Program-made: the position numbers and the translations under genes | Shown here: piece after piece, positions 34,485-43,104 of the stretch | Position numbering within the stretch: the first letter of the stretch is position 1 | Layout: each line of letters begins with the position of its first letter | From: Lachnospiraceae bacterium | GTDB taxonomy: Bacteria; Bacillota; Clostridia; Lachnospirales; Lachnospiraceae | Direction of reading: 5' to 3' | NCBI GenBank assembly: GCA_021200475.1 | Contig: JAJQGP010000089.1 | Span: forward strand, 1-47,111 | Length of the DNA stretch: 47,111 bases | Notes under the pieces: model-generated | What the model was told of the DNA's origin: nothing | The model's database searches: none | What the model saw: only the letters and a program-made list of their open reading frames with translations

Positions 34485-35786
34485 ATGGAACGTTTACTAA
34501 TGGAAGAGCTTGTAAAATGGAAAGAGAAAAAGACAAGAAAACCGCTGCTGATCCGCGGAGCCAGACAGGTGGGGAAGACGTGGATTATGAAAGAATTTGG
34601 CAGACGGTATTTTAAGCAGTCCGTGTATATCAGTTTCGACAACAATGAACGCATGAAAAATGTCTTTTCTATGGATTTTGATATATCCAGAATTCTGTCA
34701 GCGCTGAAAGTGGAAAGCCGGATGCAGATCCGTCCGGAGGATACACTTCTCATATTTGACGAGATTCAGGAGGTTCCGAAAGCACTGACTGCGCTGAAGT
34801 ATTTTCAGGAAAACGCGCCGGAATATGCGATTGTCGCCGCTGGCTCGCTGCTGGGTGTGGCTCTTCACGAAGGGACATCGTTTCCGGTGGGAAAGGTGGA
34901 TTTTTTAAGTTTATATCCTCTGAATTTCAGAGAATTCCTGATGGCGGCGGGGGAATCGGAACTGGCAGAGTTATTGCGAAAGAATGATTTTCAAATGATT
35001 ACGGCATTTTCCTCAAAGTACGCGGATTTTCTGAGAAAATATTATTATGTAGGCGGGATGCCGGAAGCAGTCTGTACTTATTTTGAAACGGATGACGTTT
35101 ATGAGGTACAGAATGTGCAGCGACAGCTTCTGGTTTATTACGCGAATGATTTTTCCAAACATGCGCCAACTGAAACAGTACCGCGGATACAGATGGTGTG
35201 GAATTCCATCCCGATGCAGCTGACAAAAGAAAATAAGAAATTCATATATGGGATGGTCCGCGAGGGCGCCCGTGCGAAAGATTTTGAACTTGCAATTCAG
35301 TGGCTCCTGGATTGTGGTCTGGTTCATAAAGGATACCGTATCAGCAAACCGGGAATGCCGCTTATTTCTTATATGGAAATGAACTGCTTTAAACTGTACT
35401 TCATCGATGTGGGACTTTTATCAGCACTTTGTGACCTGGATGCCCGTACTTTGCTGGAAGGAAATCGTGTATTTACGGAATTTAAAGGCGCATTGACAGA
35501 ACAGTTTGTTGCTCAGGAGTTGTCCGCGGCCGGAATGAATCTGTACTATTATTCGACAGAGAATTCGAGCGGTGAGATTGACTTTGTTGTGCAGCGGTAT
35601 GGCCATATCATTCCTGTGGAAGTAAAAGCGGAGGAGAATCTGCATGCCAAAAGCCTTCGCAGCTATTGCCAGAAGTATCAGCCGGACATTGCCATACGGT
35701 CCTCCATGTCGGATTATCGGGAACAGGATTGGATGGTGAATATTCCACTGTATGCTTTGGTGGAATTTCTGAATGGAATAAAATAG
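34485..35786 (+). CDS. AAA+ ATPase with DUF4143 domain
   Basis: The 433-residue protein (ATG 34485, GGAGGG at 34473) belongs to the large AAA_14/DUF4143 group found in gut bacteria and archaea. No member has a firmly established function. Walker A is GARQVGKT (residues 25-32), and Walker B is LLIFDEIQEVP at about 85-95. The DUF4143 part lies in the middle to C-terminal region. A possible nuclease-like PD-(D/E)xK site can be read as Asp366, then Glu379 and Lys381 in IDFVV...PVEVK. The same spacing recurs in the second ATPase at 45759. The only features shared by the two loci outside the genes are the 32-bp repeats. Confidence 0.9.
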   Translation: MERLLMEELVKWKEKKTRKPLLIRGARQVGKTWIMKEFGRRYFKQSVYISFDNNERMKNVFSMDFDISRILSALKVESRMQIRPEDTLLIFDEIQEVPKALTALKYFQENAPEYAIVAAGSLLGVALHEGTSFPVGKVDFLSLYPLNFREFLMAAGESELAELLRKNDFQMITAFSSKYADFLRKYYYVGGMPEAVCTYFETDDVYEVQNVQRQLLVYYANDFSKHAPTETVPRIQMVWNSIPMQLTKENKKFIYGMVREGARAKDFELAIQWLLDCGLVHKGYRISKPGMPLISYMEMNCFKLYFIDVGLLSALCDLDARTLLEGNRVFTEFKGALTEQFVAQELSAAGMNLYYYSTENSSGEIDFVVQRYGHIIPVEVKAEENLHAKSLRSYCQKYQPDIAIRSSMSDYREQDWMVNIPLYALVEFLNGIK

Positions 35787-36164
35787 GCGTGAGGCTCTCT
35801 TCTGAACTGTTTATGCGTCAAACGCTTTTTGAGAGATGCGGTGATTTGTCTTGTAACTGTGTCTCTCGAAGATCTGATCTGTGGTCTGCTGTTCTGAATA
35901 ATTACATTTCCCTTTCTTATCCAATCAAAATCAATCTATTAACAATAAAAATGACGGAAAACCAGTGCTAAATCAGCAGAAAAGAAGTGAAACTGACGAT
36001 GCATTTTTTGAAGCACCCTCTTTGGTTTGTGGTTTAATGCCAAGCCGCAAAATGTGATAGAGTATTGCCATCAGATGAAAGAGAAAAGCAAACCCCGGAA
36101 ACGGAAGCCGGGGAGGAGCGGATGAAACGCTGCGGCACAGGAACAGCGAAAGGAGGACTTGCCT
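35787..36164 (+). other. Gap with repeat fragments and hairpins
   Basis: No convincing gene is present in this stretch. It holds right-half copies of the palindromic repeat (TTCTGAACTGTT near 35798 and CTGCTGTTCTGAATAATTAC near 35888). A dyad, GAGAGA..TCTCTC, lies at about 35833-35870. A hairpin, CCCCGG/CCGGGG, lies at 36093-36113 just before the next gene's leader. These look like the remains of repeats plus the leader of the membrane protein. Confidence 0.55.
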
Positions 36165-36851
36165 TTGAACAATCTTTACGGACGGGAGAGCAAACAGGCC
36201 AAAAGAAACAGGAAGGCCAGGGAGAAGGAAGCGGATTCCCGCTCCTACCACAGTTTATCTTACCATCGGTTCTTTGAAAACTATACGGAGTATTGTACGA
36301 CCAATGAGAGGGGTAAGAAAAAAATCATCCGGAAATATACGGGGCCTGTTTACGTTCAGGAGATTCCCAAAACGATGAGAATGATCATGAAGCTGTTTTT
36401 TCTGCTTGCATTTGTTCTCATGGCCTGGCTTATTTACCATACTGGAGTGATAGAAGCGCAGGAGACCGCAGCCACAGCCTGGTACCTGGCGATTGCAGAG
36501 TTGCTGACTATTTTATCTCTGACCTATATGGGCTATACGCTGCTGACCGGATACCTGTTTGCTCCGCAACGCATGACGACTGGCGATTATAAGAGCTCGT
36601 CGAAGGCTTTGATCCGGGCGGCAAAGGCAGCGGCGGCCTGCTTTGGAGCGGATGCGGTATTTACCGCGATTGGCTGTCTTTTATCCCAGGGACAGCTTTT
36701 ACGGACAGATGCGCTGCATATGGTGTATTTCCTGGCGGGAGCAGTTCTTTCCCTATTAATTTTTCAGATGGAACGCAGCATTCCGTACCGGGTGGAAGAA
36801 GCGGCGGAGCGGCCGTCTGATGATGAGGGTACGGAGATTCTGTACCGGTGA
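36165..36851 (+). CDS. Four-helix membrane protein, unknown function
   Basis: The 228-residue protein starts with TTG at 36165, eight bases after AGGAGG. The TTG at 36159 is too close to that site. A basic N-terminal tail (MNNLYGRESKQAKRNRKARE) is followed by four membrane segments: KLFFLLAFVLMAWLIYHTGV, ATAWYLAIAELLTILSLTYMG, KAAAACFGADAVFTAIGCLL and MVYFLAGAVLSLLIF. The C-terminus is acidic. I do not recognise a family. A fragment encoding SSKALIRAAKA, identical to this protein's third-segment lead-in, occurs at 45603-45662 beside the other ATPase locus, so a relative once lay there. Confidence 0.75.
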   Translation: MNNLYGRESKQAKRNRKAREKEADSRSYHSLSYHRFFENYTEYCTTNERGKKKIIRKYTGPVYVQEIPKTMRMIMKLFFLLAFVLMAWLIYHTGVIEAQETAATAWYLAIAELLTILSLTYMGYTLLTGYLFAPQRMTTGDYKSSSKALIRAAKAAAACFGADAVFTAIGCLLSQGQLLRTDALHMVYFLAGAVLSLLIFQMERSIPYRVEEAAERPSDDEGTEILYR

Positions 36852-36903
36852 GAAGGACACGATTGCCTGTGAAGCATCACAGAATGATTACATCAGGAAT
36901 CTG

Positions 36904-36924
36904 ACCGGCATGGCCGGTTTGTAT
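36904..36924 (+). terminator. Short hairpin before the peptide transport operon
   Basis: ACCGGC and GCCGGT pair around ATG, followed by TTTGTATTTA. This is a weak terminator for the membrane-protein gene. An AT-rich stretch (TATAATTCAATTC) follows before the binding-protein gene, but a paired -35 box is not clear. Confidence 0.5.
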
Positions 36925-36964
36925 TTATAATTCAATTCATTATTTCACAAGGAGGAAAACAAAA

Positions 36965-38557
36965 ATGATGAAGGAAATCAGCAGAAGAGACTTTTTAAAA
37001 GGTTCCGCGGCAGGAATGGTTGCGGTAGCACTGTCAGGATTTGGCATCAGCGCGTCTGCAGCGAGCGGTGTAATCCTGGACAATGGCCGTTATGAGAAGC
37101 TGGTTGTGGCGATTTCTGAGGATCCGCAGGATCTGGAAGGTGACGATGTAAACGTAGGTTCCCGCTACTATTGGATCTACGGCGTATATGAGAGCCTGTT
37201 TGATTTCGCGGATGACAACAGCGGCGAGCTGCTTCCGTGCCTGGCTTCCGGTTATGAGGAAATGGACGATGGCGCAACCTGGCTTGTTACGCTGAACAGT
37301 GATATCTATGACTGGGACGGCAACAACATTACCTCCAGCGATGTAAAATATTGCTTCGAGTGGATTATCAACAATGGTCAGGCGATCCGCTTTGATTATT
37401 TTGATTCGATTGAAGTCATCGATGATTACACCTTCTATATGCACTGGACAGAGACTCCGCCTGCGATTTCTGAAGTAGAGTTCCCGCTTGTGCGTACACT
37501 GATTTTCTCAGAGAAGGCTTATGAGGATCACAATGGCATGACAACGGATCCGTGCGGCACTGGCTGCTATAAAGTGACTGAGTTTACCGCAGGTTCCAAG
37601 GTTGTGATGGAAGCAAACGACGAGTATTGGGGACTGAATCATACAGAGCTTTCCGGCCGTCATACCGCAACGGTACAGACCTATGAGCTGGATGTCGTAA
37701 CAGAGGCTTCTACTGCGGTAATCGGCCTGGAGACCGGTACGCTGGATGTCTGCAGCTATGTTCCGCTTTCCATGCTGGAAGAGTTCCAGACCGGAGCACA
37801 GTCTGCAAATTATAAGGTAGAGATCATTACACAGGGCGACTTCTGGTATTTCGCTCCGAATGCGCAGACAGTAAACGAGGATCTGCGCCGCGCGATGTTC
37901 TATGCTTTAGACAACGAGACAATCTGCACAGCAATGGGCGGTTCTTACACAGCAGCAACCACGCTTGGAACGGAAGCTTTCACCGATTATGATGAGAGTC
38001 TGGAGCTGACAGATACCTTTGTCACAGAGTATGACCTGGATAAGGCGAAAGAGTATGTGGAAGCGTCCGGTTACGCGGGAGAGACCCTGACACTGATCTG
38101 TGTGAACAACGAGGCGGCTGTTGTAGCAGCAACCATGATGCAGCTTCTGCTGGCACAGGCTGGTATCAATATTGAGATCAACTCCGTTACCAACGATACC
38201 TACAACACCATCACCAGCCCGCAGTATTCCGATCAGTGGGATATTATGATCAATACGCTCGGCGGCTCCAACATGGTCGGCAGCTGGCATCTGATGATGG
38301 ACAATGAGGTAAACAGCGGACTGACCTTCTCCCTGATTGAGGATGAGACACTTCAGGAGCTGTATGAGACCGCAACCGCAGATGCGACGCATGACGCGGA
38401 GCATATGAGAGAGGTTCTGGACTATGTGGTAGAGCATGCGTACTTCTATCCGGTAGCGAAGATCAGTTCCGGCCTTGTCTACACGAAGGATATCTCTGAA
38501 ATGTTCTATCGCGAGGGATATTATACTCCGGGTGCAGCAAGCTTTTCTGTAGAGTAA
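36965..38557 (+). CDS. ABC peptide/nickel-type substrate-binding protein (family 5), Tat signal
   Basis: The 530-residue protein is a family 5 extracellular solute-binding protein (DppA/OppA-like). The N-terminus carries a Tat signal, ISRRDFLKGSAAG (residues 5-17), and a hydrophobic stretch ending ASAAS. There is no cysteine there, so it is not a lipoprotein, which is unusual for a binding protein in a monoderm bacterium. The mature part starts with KLVVAISEDPQDLEGDDVN. The C-terminal region, VYTKDISEMFYREGYYT, is ordinary. The permeases and ATPases follow downstream. GGAGG precedes ATG 36965 (ATG 36968 also possible). Confidence 0.93.
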   Translation: MMKEISRRDFLKGSAAGMVAVALSGFGISASAASGVILDNGRYEKLVVAISEDPQDLEGDDVNVGSRYYWIYGVYESLFDFADDNSGELLPCLASGYEEMDDGATWLVTLNSDIYDWDGNNITSSDVKYCFEWIINNGQAIRFDYFDSIEVIDDYTFYMHWTETPPAISEVEFPLVRTLIFSEKAYEDHNGMTTDPCGTGCYKVTEFTAGSKVVMEANDEYWGLNHTELSGRHTATVQTYELDVVTEASTAVIGLETGTLDVCSYVPLSMLEEFQTGAQSANYKVEIITQGDFWYFAPNAQTVNEDLRRAMFYALDNETICTAMGGSYTAATTLGTEAFTDYDESLELTDTFVTEYDLDKAKEYVEASGYAGETLTLICVNNEAAVVAATMMQLLLAQAGINIEINSVTNDTYNTITSPQYSDQWDIMINTLGGSNMVGSWHLMMDNEVNSGLTFSLIEDETLQELYETATADATHDAEHMREVLDYVVEHAYFYPVAKISSGLVYTKDISEMFYREGYYTPGAASFSVE

Positions 38558-38579
38558 TAAAAAACATCATCTGATATGT

Positions 38580-38639
38580 GGAGCCCCGCAGTCCGGAATT
38601 CCCCTGATTCACCGGCGCTGATAATGGTGCAGGGGCTCC
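38580..38639 (+). other. Hairpin between binding protein and permease genes
   Basis: GGAGCCCC (38580-38587) and GGGGCTCC (38632-38639) form a perfect 8-bp stem around a 44-base loop, which itself holds CGG..CCG. There is no T-run. Such hairpins after the binding-protein gene are common and can stabilise its part of the message, giving more binding protein than transporter. Confidence 0.6.
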
Positions 38640-38727
38640 TGACATAACAGAATACAGACAATGTTGCCTGTCACTGACCCGAAATACAGGGAATATGCGG
38701 CAGACACAATTGCATAGGAGGATTTTC

Positions 38728-39675
38728 ATGATTAAATATGTCATCAAACGAATTTTAAGTATGATCGTGATTCTCTGGTGTGCAGGGCTCGTTATTTTTA
38801 CAATCACCTATCTGGTTCCGGGAGACCCGGCAAGTCTTCTTCTCGGAAAAGAAGCTTCCGCGGAAACCATTGCACAGAAGCGGATCGTGATGGGATTAGA
38901 TAAATCCTATCTGCAGCAGCTCGGCACCTATATGTTTAATACCTTCCTGAGACTGGATTTCGGTACCTCCTGGGTATTTTCCAGTCCGGTGATTGATGAG
39001 CTTCTTGTTCGTCTGCCGCGTACCCTGATTGTCGGTTTAAGCGCGATGGTGCTCAACGTTGTCATTGGAACGCTGCTTGGCATTTTTGCCGGCACACATG
39101 AAGGAAAATGGCAGGATTCCGCGGTTATGATCATAGCAATGGTGTTTATATCAGCGCCGGATTTCTTTGTCGCGCTCCTGTTGATTCTATTGTTTTCTTT
39201 GAAACTGGGATGGGTGCCTGCATATGGAATTGATAGTTGGAAGTGTTATATTTTGCCGATTATTTCCTGCTCTCTTGGTGGTATCGCGATCAATGCCAGA
39301 CAGGCGCGAAGCAGTATGCTGGAGGTGATCCGCGCAGATTTCGTAACGACGGCCCGCTCGAAAGGACAGAAAGAGGGCGTTATTGTCAGAAAGCATATGC
39401 TTCCGAACGCCTTGATGCCGATTATCACGGGTGTGGGAGGCGGCCTGGCGACGGTGATCGCTGGTTCTCCGGTGATTGAATCCGTATTTTCCATTCCCGG
39501 CATTGGCGCTTATCTGCTCTCCGGCGTGAACCAGCACGACTATCCGGTGGTACGGGCCTGTGTAATTTTCTTTGCACTGTTTGCGTCGATCGCCATCCTG
39601 CTTATGGATCTGTGCTACGCATTCCTTGACCCGCGGATTAAGGCACAGTACAGCAAAGGAAAGAAGGTGGGTTAA
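38728..39675 (+). CDS. ABC peptide transporter permease (DppB-like)
   Basis: The 315-residue protein has an N-terminal segment (MIKYVIKRILSMIVILWCAG) and TYLVPGDPASLLLGKEAS, the family start, with about six membrane segments. The EAA loop reads RADFVTTARSKGQKEG, and the C-terminal SPVIESVFSIPGIGAYLL is typical. The start is ATG 38728, after AGGAGG. The earlier ATG/TTG frame to 38695 lacks a site. It forms a pair with the permease that starts directly after its stop codon. Confidence 0.95.
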   Translation: MIKYVIKRILSMIVILWCAGLVIFTITYLVPGDPASLLLGKEASAETIAQKRIVMGLDKSYLQQLGTYMFNTFLRLDFGTSWVFSSPVIDELLVRLPRTLIVGLSAMVLNVVIGTLLGIFAGTHEGKWQDSAVMIIAMVFISAPDFFVALLLILLFSLKLGWVPAYGIDSWKCYILPIISCSLGGIAINARQARSSMLEVIRADFVTTARSKGQKEGVIVRKHMLPNALMPIITGVGGGLATVIAGSPVIESVFSIPGIGAYLLSGVNQHDYPVVRACVIFFALFASIAILLMDLCYAFLDPRIKAQYSKGKKVG

Positions 39676-40542
39676 ATGGCAAGAGAAAAGAAAAGCTACA
39701 GAACGAATCCATTCGCAGATTTCATGAGACGAATGACAAAAAGCTTCAGCGCGAAGCTGGGCGTAATTCTGTTTGTTATAATCGTGCTGTTCTGTCTGAT
39801 CGGTCCGTTTTTCTCTCCGTATGGAGTCAATGACGTCGATCTGCTGAATATGTATGCAGGGCCATCGGCGAATCACATTCTGGGCTGTGATGCCTTGGGG
39901 CGTGACATGTGTACTCGTCTGATGTATGGCGGCAGGTATTCTCTGGCGCTCGGTGTTTCCGCATCTGTATTCGGTGCGTTTGTCGGCGTAGTGGTCGGTT
40001 CCATCGGCGGCTACTTTGGCGGAATCACGGAAACTCTGATCATGCGCCTGATGGATGTCTGGTCAGCGCTTCCGGGAACGCTCCTGTGTATCTTGATTTC
40101 CAGTGCTTTGGGAAAAGGATTTTTCCCGACGGTGATTGCTCTGACGGTGGGCGGTGTCCCGGGAACGGTGCGAATGATCCGCGGCCAGATACTCACGGAA
40201 CGTTCCAAGGAATACATAGAGGCGGCACAGTCCATCAACTGCAGTAGTCTGGTGATTATGTTCAAACACCTGCTGCCAAATGTGATCCAGCCAATTATCG
40301 TGACGACTACGATGGGCATTGGCTCGACTATGATTATGGCAGCTTCCCTTTCTTACATTGGTCTGGGCATCCAGCCGCCAAGTCCGGAGTGGGGCGCGAT
40401 GCTTTCGGATGGGCGTTCATACATTCGTACGAGTCTGCACCTTTTGCTGGTTCCGGGTATCGCGATTGCTTTGACTGTATTTGCGATTAACCTGATGGGC
40501 GACGGTATCCGCGACGCGCTGGATCCGAAGCTGAGAGACTGA
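39676..40542 (+). CDS. ABC peptide transporter permease (DppC-like)
   Basis: The 288-residue protein begins one base after the stop of the first permease, so translation is likely coupled. The N-terminal segment AKLGVILFVIIVLFCLIGPF is followed by HILGCDALGRDMCTRLMYGGR, the DppC/OppC signature, and the loop SKEYIEAAQSINCSS (EAA motif). The end PSPEWGAMLSDGR...ITLTVFAINLMGDGIRDALDP is also typical (the protein reads ALTVFAINLMGDGIRDALDP). Confidence 0.95.
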   Translation: MAREKKSYRTNPFADFMRRMTKSFSAKLGVILFVIIVLFCLIGPFFSPYGVNDVDLLNMYAGPSANHILGCDALGRDMCTRLMYGGRYSLALGVSASVFGAFVGVVVGSIGGYFGGITETLIMRLMDVWSALPGTLLCILISSALGKGFFPTVIALTVGGVPGTVRMIRGQILTERSKEYIEAAQSINCSSLVIMFKHLLPNVIQPIIVTTTMGIGSTMIMAASLSYIGLGIQPPSPEWGAMLSDGRSYIRTSLHLLLVPGIAIALTVFAINLMGDGIRDALDPKLRD

Positions 40543-40562
40543 TAGAAGGAGGATTAGAAAAA

Positions 40563-41546
40563 ATGGCTGAAAATAAAGAATTTCTTTCTGTCAAAGATCT
40601 TGAAGTGATCTATACACAGGCGCGTAAAACGGTGCATGCGGTCAATGGTGTGAGCCTTAGCGTGCCGAAAGGAAAAACACTCGGCCTGGTTGGTGAGACA
40701 GGTGCGGGGAAGACTACCATCGCGAAGGCTATCATGGGAATTCTCCCGGATCCGCCCGCAAAGGTTTTAGGCGGACAGATTCTGCTGGAGGGCGAGGATC
40801 TTCTGAAAAAAACAGAGGATGAGATGCTGGATGTGCGCGGCGGCAAGATTGCGATGATTTTCCAGGATCCGATGACGGCGCTGAATCCGCTGATGACGGT
40901 CGGCGACCAGATTCTGGAGGTTCTGCTTTTGCACAACAGCTATGACAATGCCACTGGAATGAAAAAGGCCGGTGAGATGCTGGAGACGGTAGGCATTCCT
41001 GCAGAGCGCTATGGAGAGTATCCGCACCAGTTCTCCGGCGGGATGAAGCAGCGCGTGGTCATCGCGATGGCGCTGGCCTGCAACCCGCAGCTTCTTCTGG
41101 CGGATGAGCCGACGACCGCTCTGGATGTGACGATTCAGGCACAGGTGCTGGATCTGATCAATGAATTAAAAGTAAAATTTGAAACCTCCATGATCCTGAT
41201 CACGCACGATCTGGGCGTCATTGCGCAGACCTGTGACACTGTAGCAGTGATTTATGCGGGGAGAATCGTAGAAAGCGGCAGCAAGGAGGATCTGTTTGAT
41301 CATCCGACCCATCCGTATACGAACGGACTGTTTGCTTCTCTTCCGAGTATGACAGACGATAATGAGAAGCTGAAGCCGATCGCGGGGATGCCGCCTGATC
41401 CGACGAATCTGCCAAAGGGCTGCGCGTTCTCACCGAGATGTCCGTATGCAACGGACGCGTGCAGATCTGGAGAAATCCCCATGCGTGAGGTGGCGCCAGG
41501 CCATTTCTGCGCATGCGTAAGGAAGGGAGGAGAAGCAGATGGCTGA
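40563..41546 (+). CDS. ABC peptide transporter ATPase (DppD-like)
   Basis: The 327-residue ATPase has Walker A GETGAGKTTIAKA, the Q-loop QDPMTALNPL, the signature FSGGMKQRVVIAMAL, Walker B LLLADEPTTALD and the switch histidine in LITHDLG. The C-terminal oligopeptide-transporter extension ends with CAFSPRCPYATDACRSGE, containing the conserved cysteine cluster of the family. GGAGG lies ahead of the ATG. The end overlaps the next ATPase by eight bases. Confidence 0.96.
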   Translation: MAENKEFLSVKDLEVIYTQARKTVHAVNGVSLSVPKGKTLGLVGETGAGKTTIAKAIMGILPDPPAKVLGGQILLEGEDLLKKTEDEMLDVRGGKIAMIFQDPMTALNPLMTVGDQILEVLLLHNSYDNATGMKKAGEMLETVGIPAERYGEYPHQFSGGMKQRVVIAMALACNPQLLLADEPTTALDVTIQAQVLDLINELKVKFETSMILITHDLGVIAQTCDTVAVIYAGRIVESGSKEDLFDHPTHPYTNGLFASLPSMTDDNEKLKPIAGMPPDPTNLPKGCAFSPRCPYATDACRSGEIPMREVAPGHFCACVRKGGEADG

Positions 41547-42495
41547 AGAATTAATTCGTGTGGAGCATCTGAAAAAATATTTTAAGGTTCCTGCCGGAAC
41601 CAATCACGCAGTGGATGACGTCAGCTTTACCATCCAGAAAGGCGAGACGCTCGGCGTGGTAGGCGAATCCGGCTGCGGAAAAAGTACGCTTGGCCGTACC
41701 CTGATCCACCTTCTTGAGTCCACCGAGGGAAAAATCTACCTGAACGGGCAGGATATCACGGATGTGAAAGGACATGATCTGAAAAAGGTTCGTGAGAAGA
41801 TGCAGATTGTTTTCCAGGATCCGTATTCGAGCCTGAATCCCCGTCTGCGCATTGAAAACACGGTCATTGAGCCGCTGAAAATGTCCGGGCGCTTCCATTC
41901 CAAAAAGGAACTGAAAGAGGAAGCCAACCGTCTGATGGAGCTGGTTGGTATCGATGAACGTTTGCGGGAAGCTTATCCGCATGAGCTCGACGGCGGCCGC
42001 CGCCAGAGAGTCTGCATTGCCCGCGCACTGGCGCTGCAGCCGGAATTCATCGTCTGCGATGAGCCGGTATCCGCCCTGGACGTGTCGATTCAGGCAGCGG
42101 TGCTGAACCTGTTGCAGGAGCTGCAGGAGCAGCTGGGCATGGCGTACATGTTTGTCACGCATGACCTTTCAGTTGTCCGGCACATTTCCGATAACATCTG
42201 TGTCATGTACCTCGGACAGCTGGTAGAGAAGAGTCCGACTAAGGAGCTTTTCCATAATACGCTGCATCCATATACGAAGGCATTGCTTTCTGCGATTCCT
42301 TCCACGGATATCCATAAGCCCATGCAGCGCATTCAGCTTAAGGGTGAAATTACGAGCCCAATTAACCCGAAACCGGGCTGCCGCTTCGCATCCAGATGTC
42401 CTTATGCGACAGAGGCCTGCCAGCAGCCGCAGAAGCTGGTAGAGGTCGGGAAAGACCACTTCGTATCCTGCTGCCGTATCAAGGAAATCGGGTAA
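41539..42495 (+). CDS. ABC peptide transporter ATPase (DppF-like)
   Basis: The 318-residue ATPase has Walker A GESGCGKSTLGRT, the Q-loop QDPYSSLNPRLR, a signature that reads LDGGRRQRVCIARAL (the usual first Ser is Asp here), Walker B FIVCDEPVSALD, and MFVTHDLS. The C-terminus CRFASRCPYATEACQQP is the family's cysteine-rich tail. Together with the DppD-like partner it forms the ATPase heterodimer of the importer. In the related family the usual signature is SGGQ. The SGG to DGG change may reduce activity of one of the two sites. Confidence 0.94.
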   Translation: MAEELIRVEHLKKYFKVPAGTNHAVDDVSFTIQKGETLGVVGESGCGKSTLGRTLIHLLESTEGKIYLNGQDITDVKGHDLKKVREKMQIVFQDPYSSLNPRLRIENTVIEPLKMSGRFHSKKELKEEANRLMELVGIDERLREAYPHELDGGRRQRVCIARALALQPEFIVCDEPVSALDVSIQAAVLNLLQELQEQLGMAYMFVTHDLSVVRHISDNICVMYLGQLVEKSPTKELFHNTLHPYTKALLSAIPSTDIHKPMQRIQLKGEITSPINPKPGCRFASRCPYATEACQQPQKLVEVGKDHFVSCCRIKEIG

Positions 42496-42542
42496 AGACG
42501 TAGACTAAGAGTGCAATCTGAAATCATCAGGAGTGTGATGGA

Positions 42543-42983
42543 ATGTTCACCGGAAAACAAAAAACCATAAACGTTATCCTTGTTTTTCTGATTCTCGCGG
42601 GCGTGACGGTATATTATTTCTTTTACTCCCAGCCGTCCGCAGCCATTCAATTTTCCGATGAGGAGGGAATGGTTTCTTTTTCTGGACAAAACGATACCTC
42701 TGATGTATTCTATTTTTCGGAGATAGTGTCGATTGAACTGGAAGAAGAGCCGGATTATGGTTATGCAGTGGACGGCGGTATTGTAAATAAGAAAAACGGG
42801 TATGGAACCTGGGAGAGTGAATCCCTTGGAACTTATCATGCTTATTTCACAACGAAAGTCACATCCTGTATCGTGATTTCGGACGCAGAAAAAACCGCTG
42901 TGTTCAACATAGACAATGCGGAGACCACGCAATCTCTGTATGAACAGCTGGTGGCGTATTGGGGGGAGCAGCAGACCGATTGA
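42543..42983 (+). CDS. Membrane-anchored small protein, unknown function
   Basis: The 146-residue protein has a single N-terminal membrane segment (INVILVFLILAGVTVYYFFY, about residues 9-28) and a soluble outer part rich in beta strands and aromatic residues. The pattern IQFSDEEGMVSFSGQND...FSEIVSIELEEEPDYG resembles a PH-like fold, but this is only an impression. It has no cysteine lipobox. The start is preceded by AGGAGTGTG. It lies 47 bases downstream of the peptide importer on the same strand and may be a late part of its transcript. Confidence 0.7.
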   Translation: MFTGKQKTINVILVFLILAGVTVYYFFYSQPSAAIQFSDEEGMVSFSGQNDTSDVFYFSEIVSIELEEEPDYGYAVDGGIVNKKNGYGTWESESLGTYHAYFTTKVTSCIVISDAEKTAVFNIDNAETTQSLYEQLVAYWGEQQTD

Positions 42984-43012
42984 AAGAATTGCGGCGACAG
43001 ATCTGAAGTGTA

Positions 43013-43030
43013 AAACGACTTACGTCGTTT
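43013..43030. other. Small palindrome before the hydrolase gene
   Basis: AAACGAC and GTCGTTT pair around TTAC, followed by ACTATAAAAAATG. It is a possible operator or weak terminator, and no T-run follows. Confidence 0.4.
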
Positions 43031-43104
43031 ACTATAAAAAATGATATTATGGCTAATCAATGGCTGCGGTATTAGACTTACGCAGCGAAGGCAGGAGGAG
43101 ACGT

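Noticed and set aside
36122-36277. Small ORF in front of and overlapping the membrane protein
   Set aside because: It has a fair ribosome binding site, but its residues are low-complexity and the overlapping frame with four membrane segments explains the sequence better.
34291-36851. Integrated phage or conjugative element
   Set aside because: No integrase, transposase, relaxase or phage structural genes were found. The TraX-like gene at 22203 is a lone chromosomal relative.
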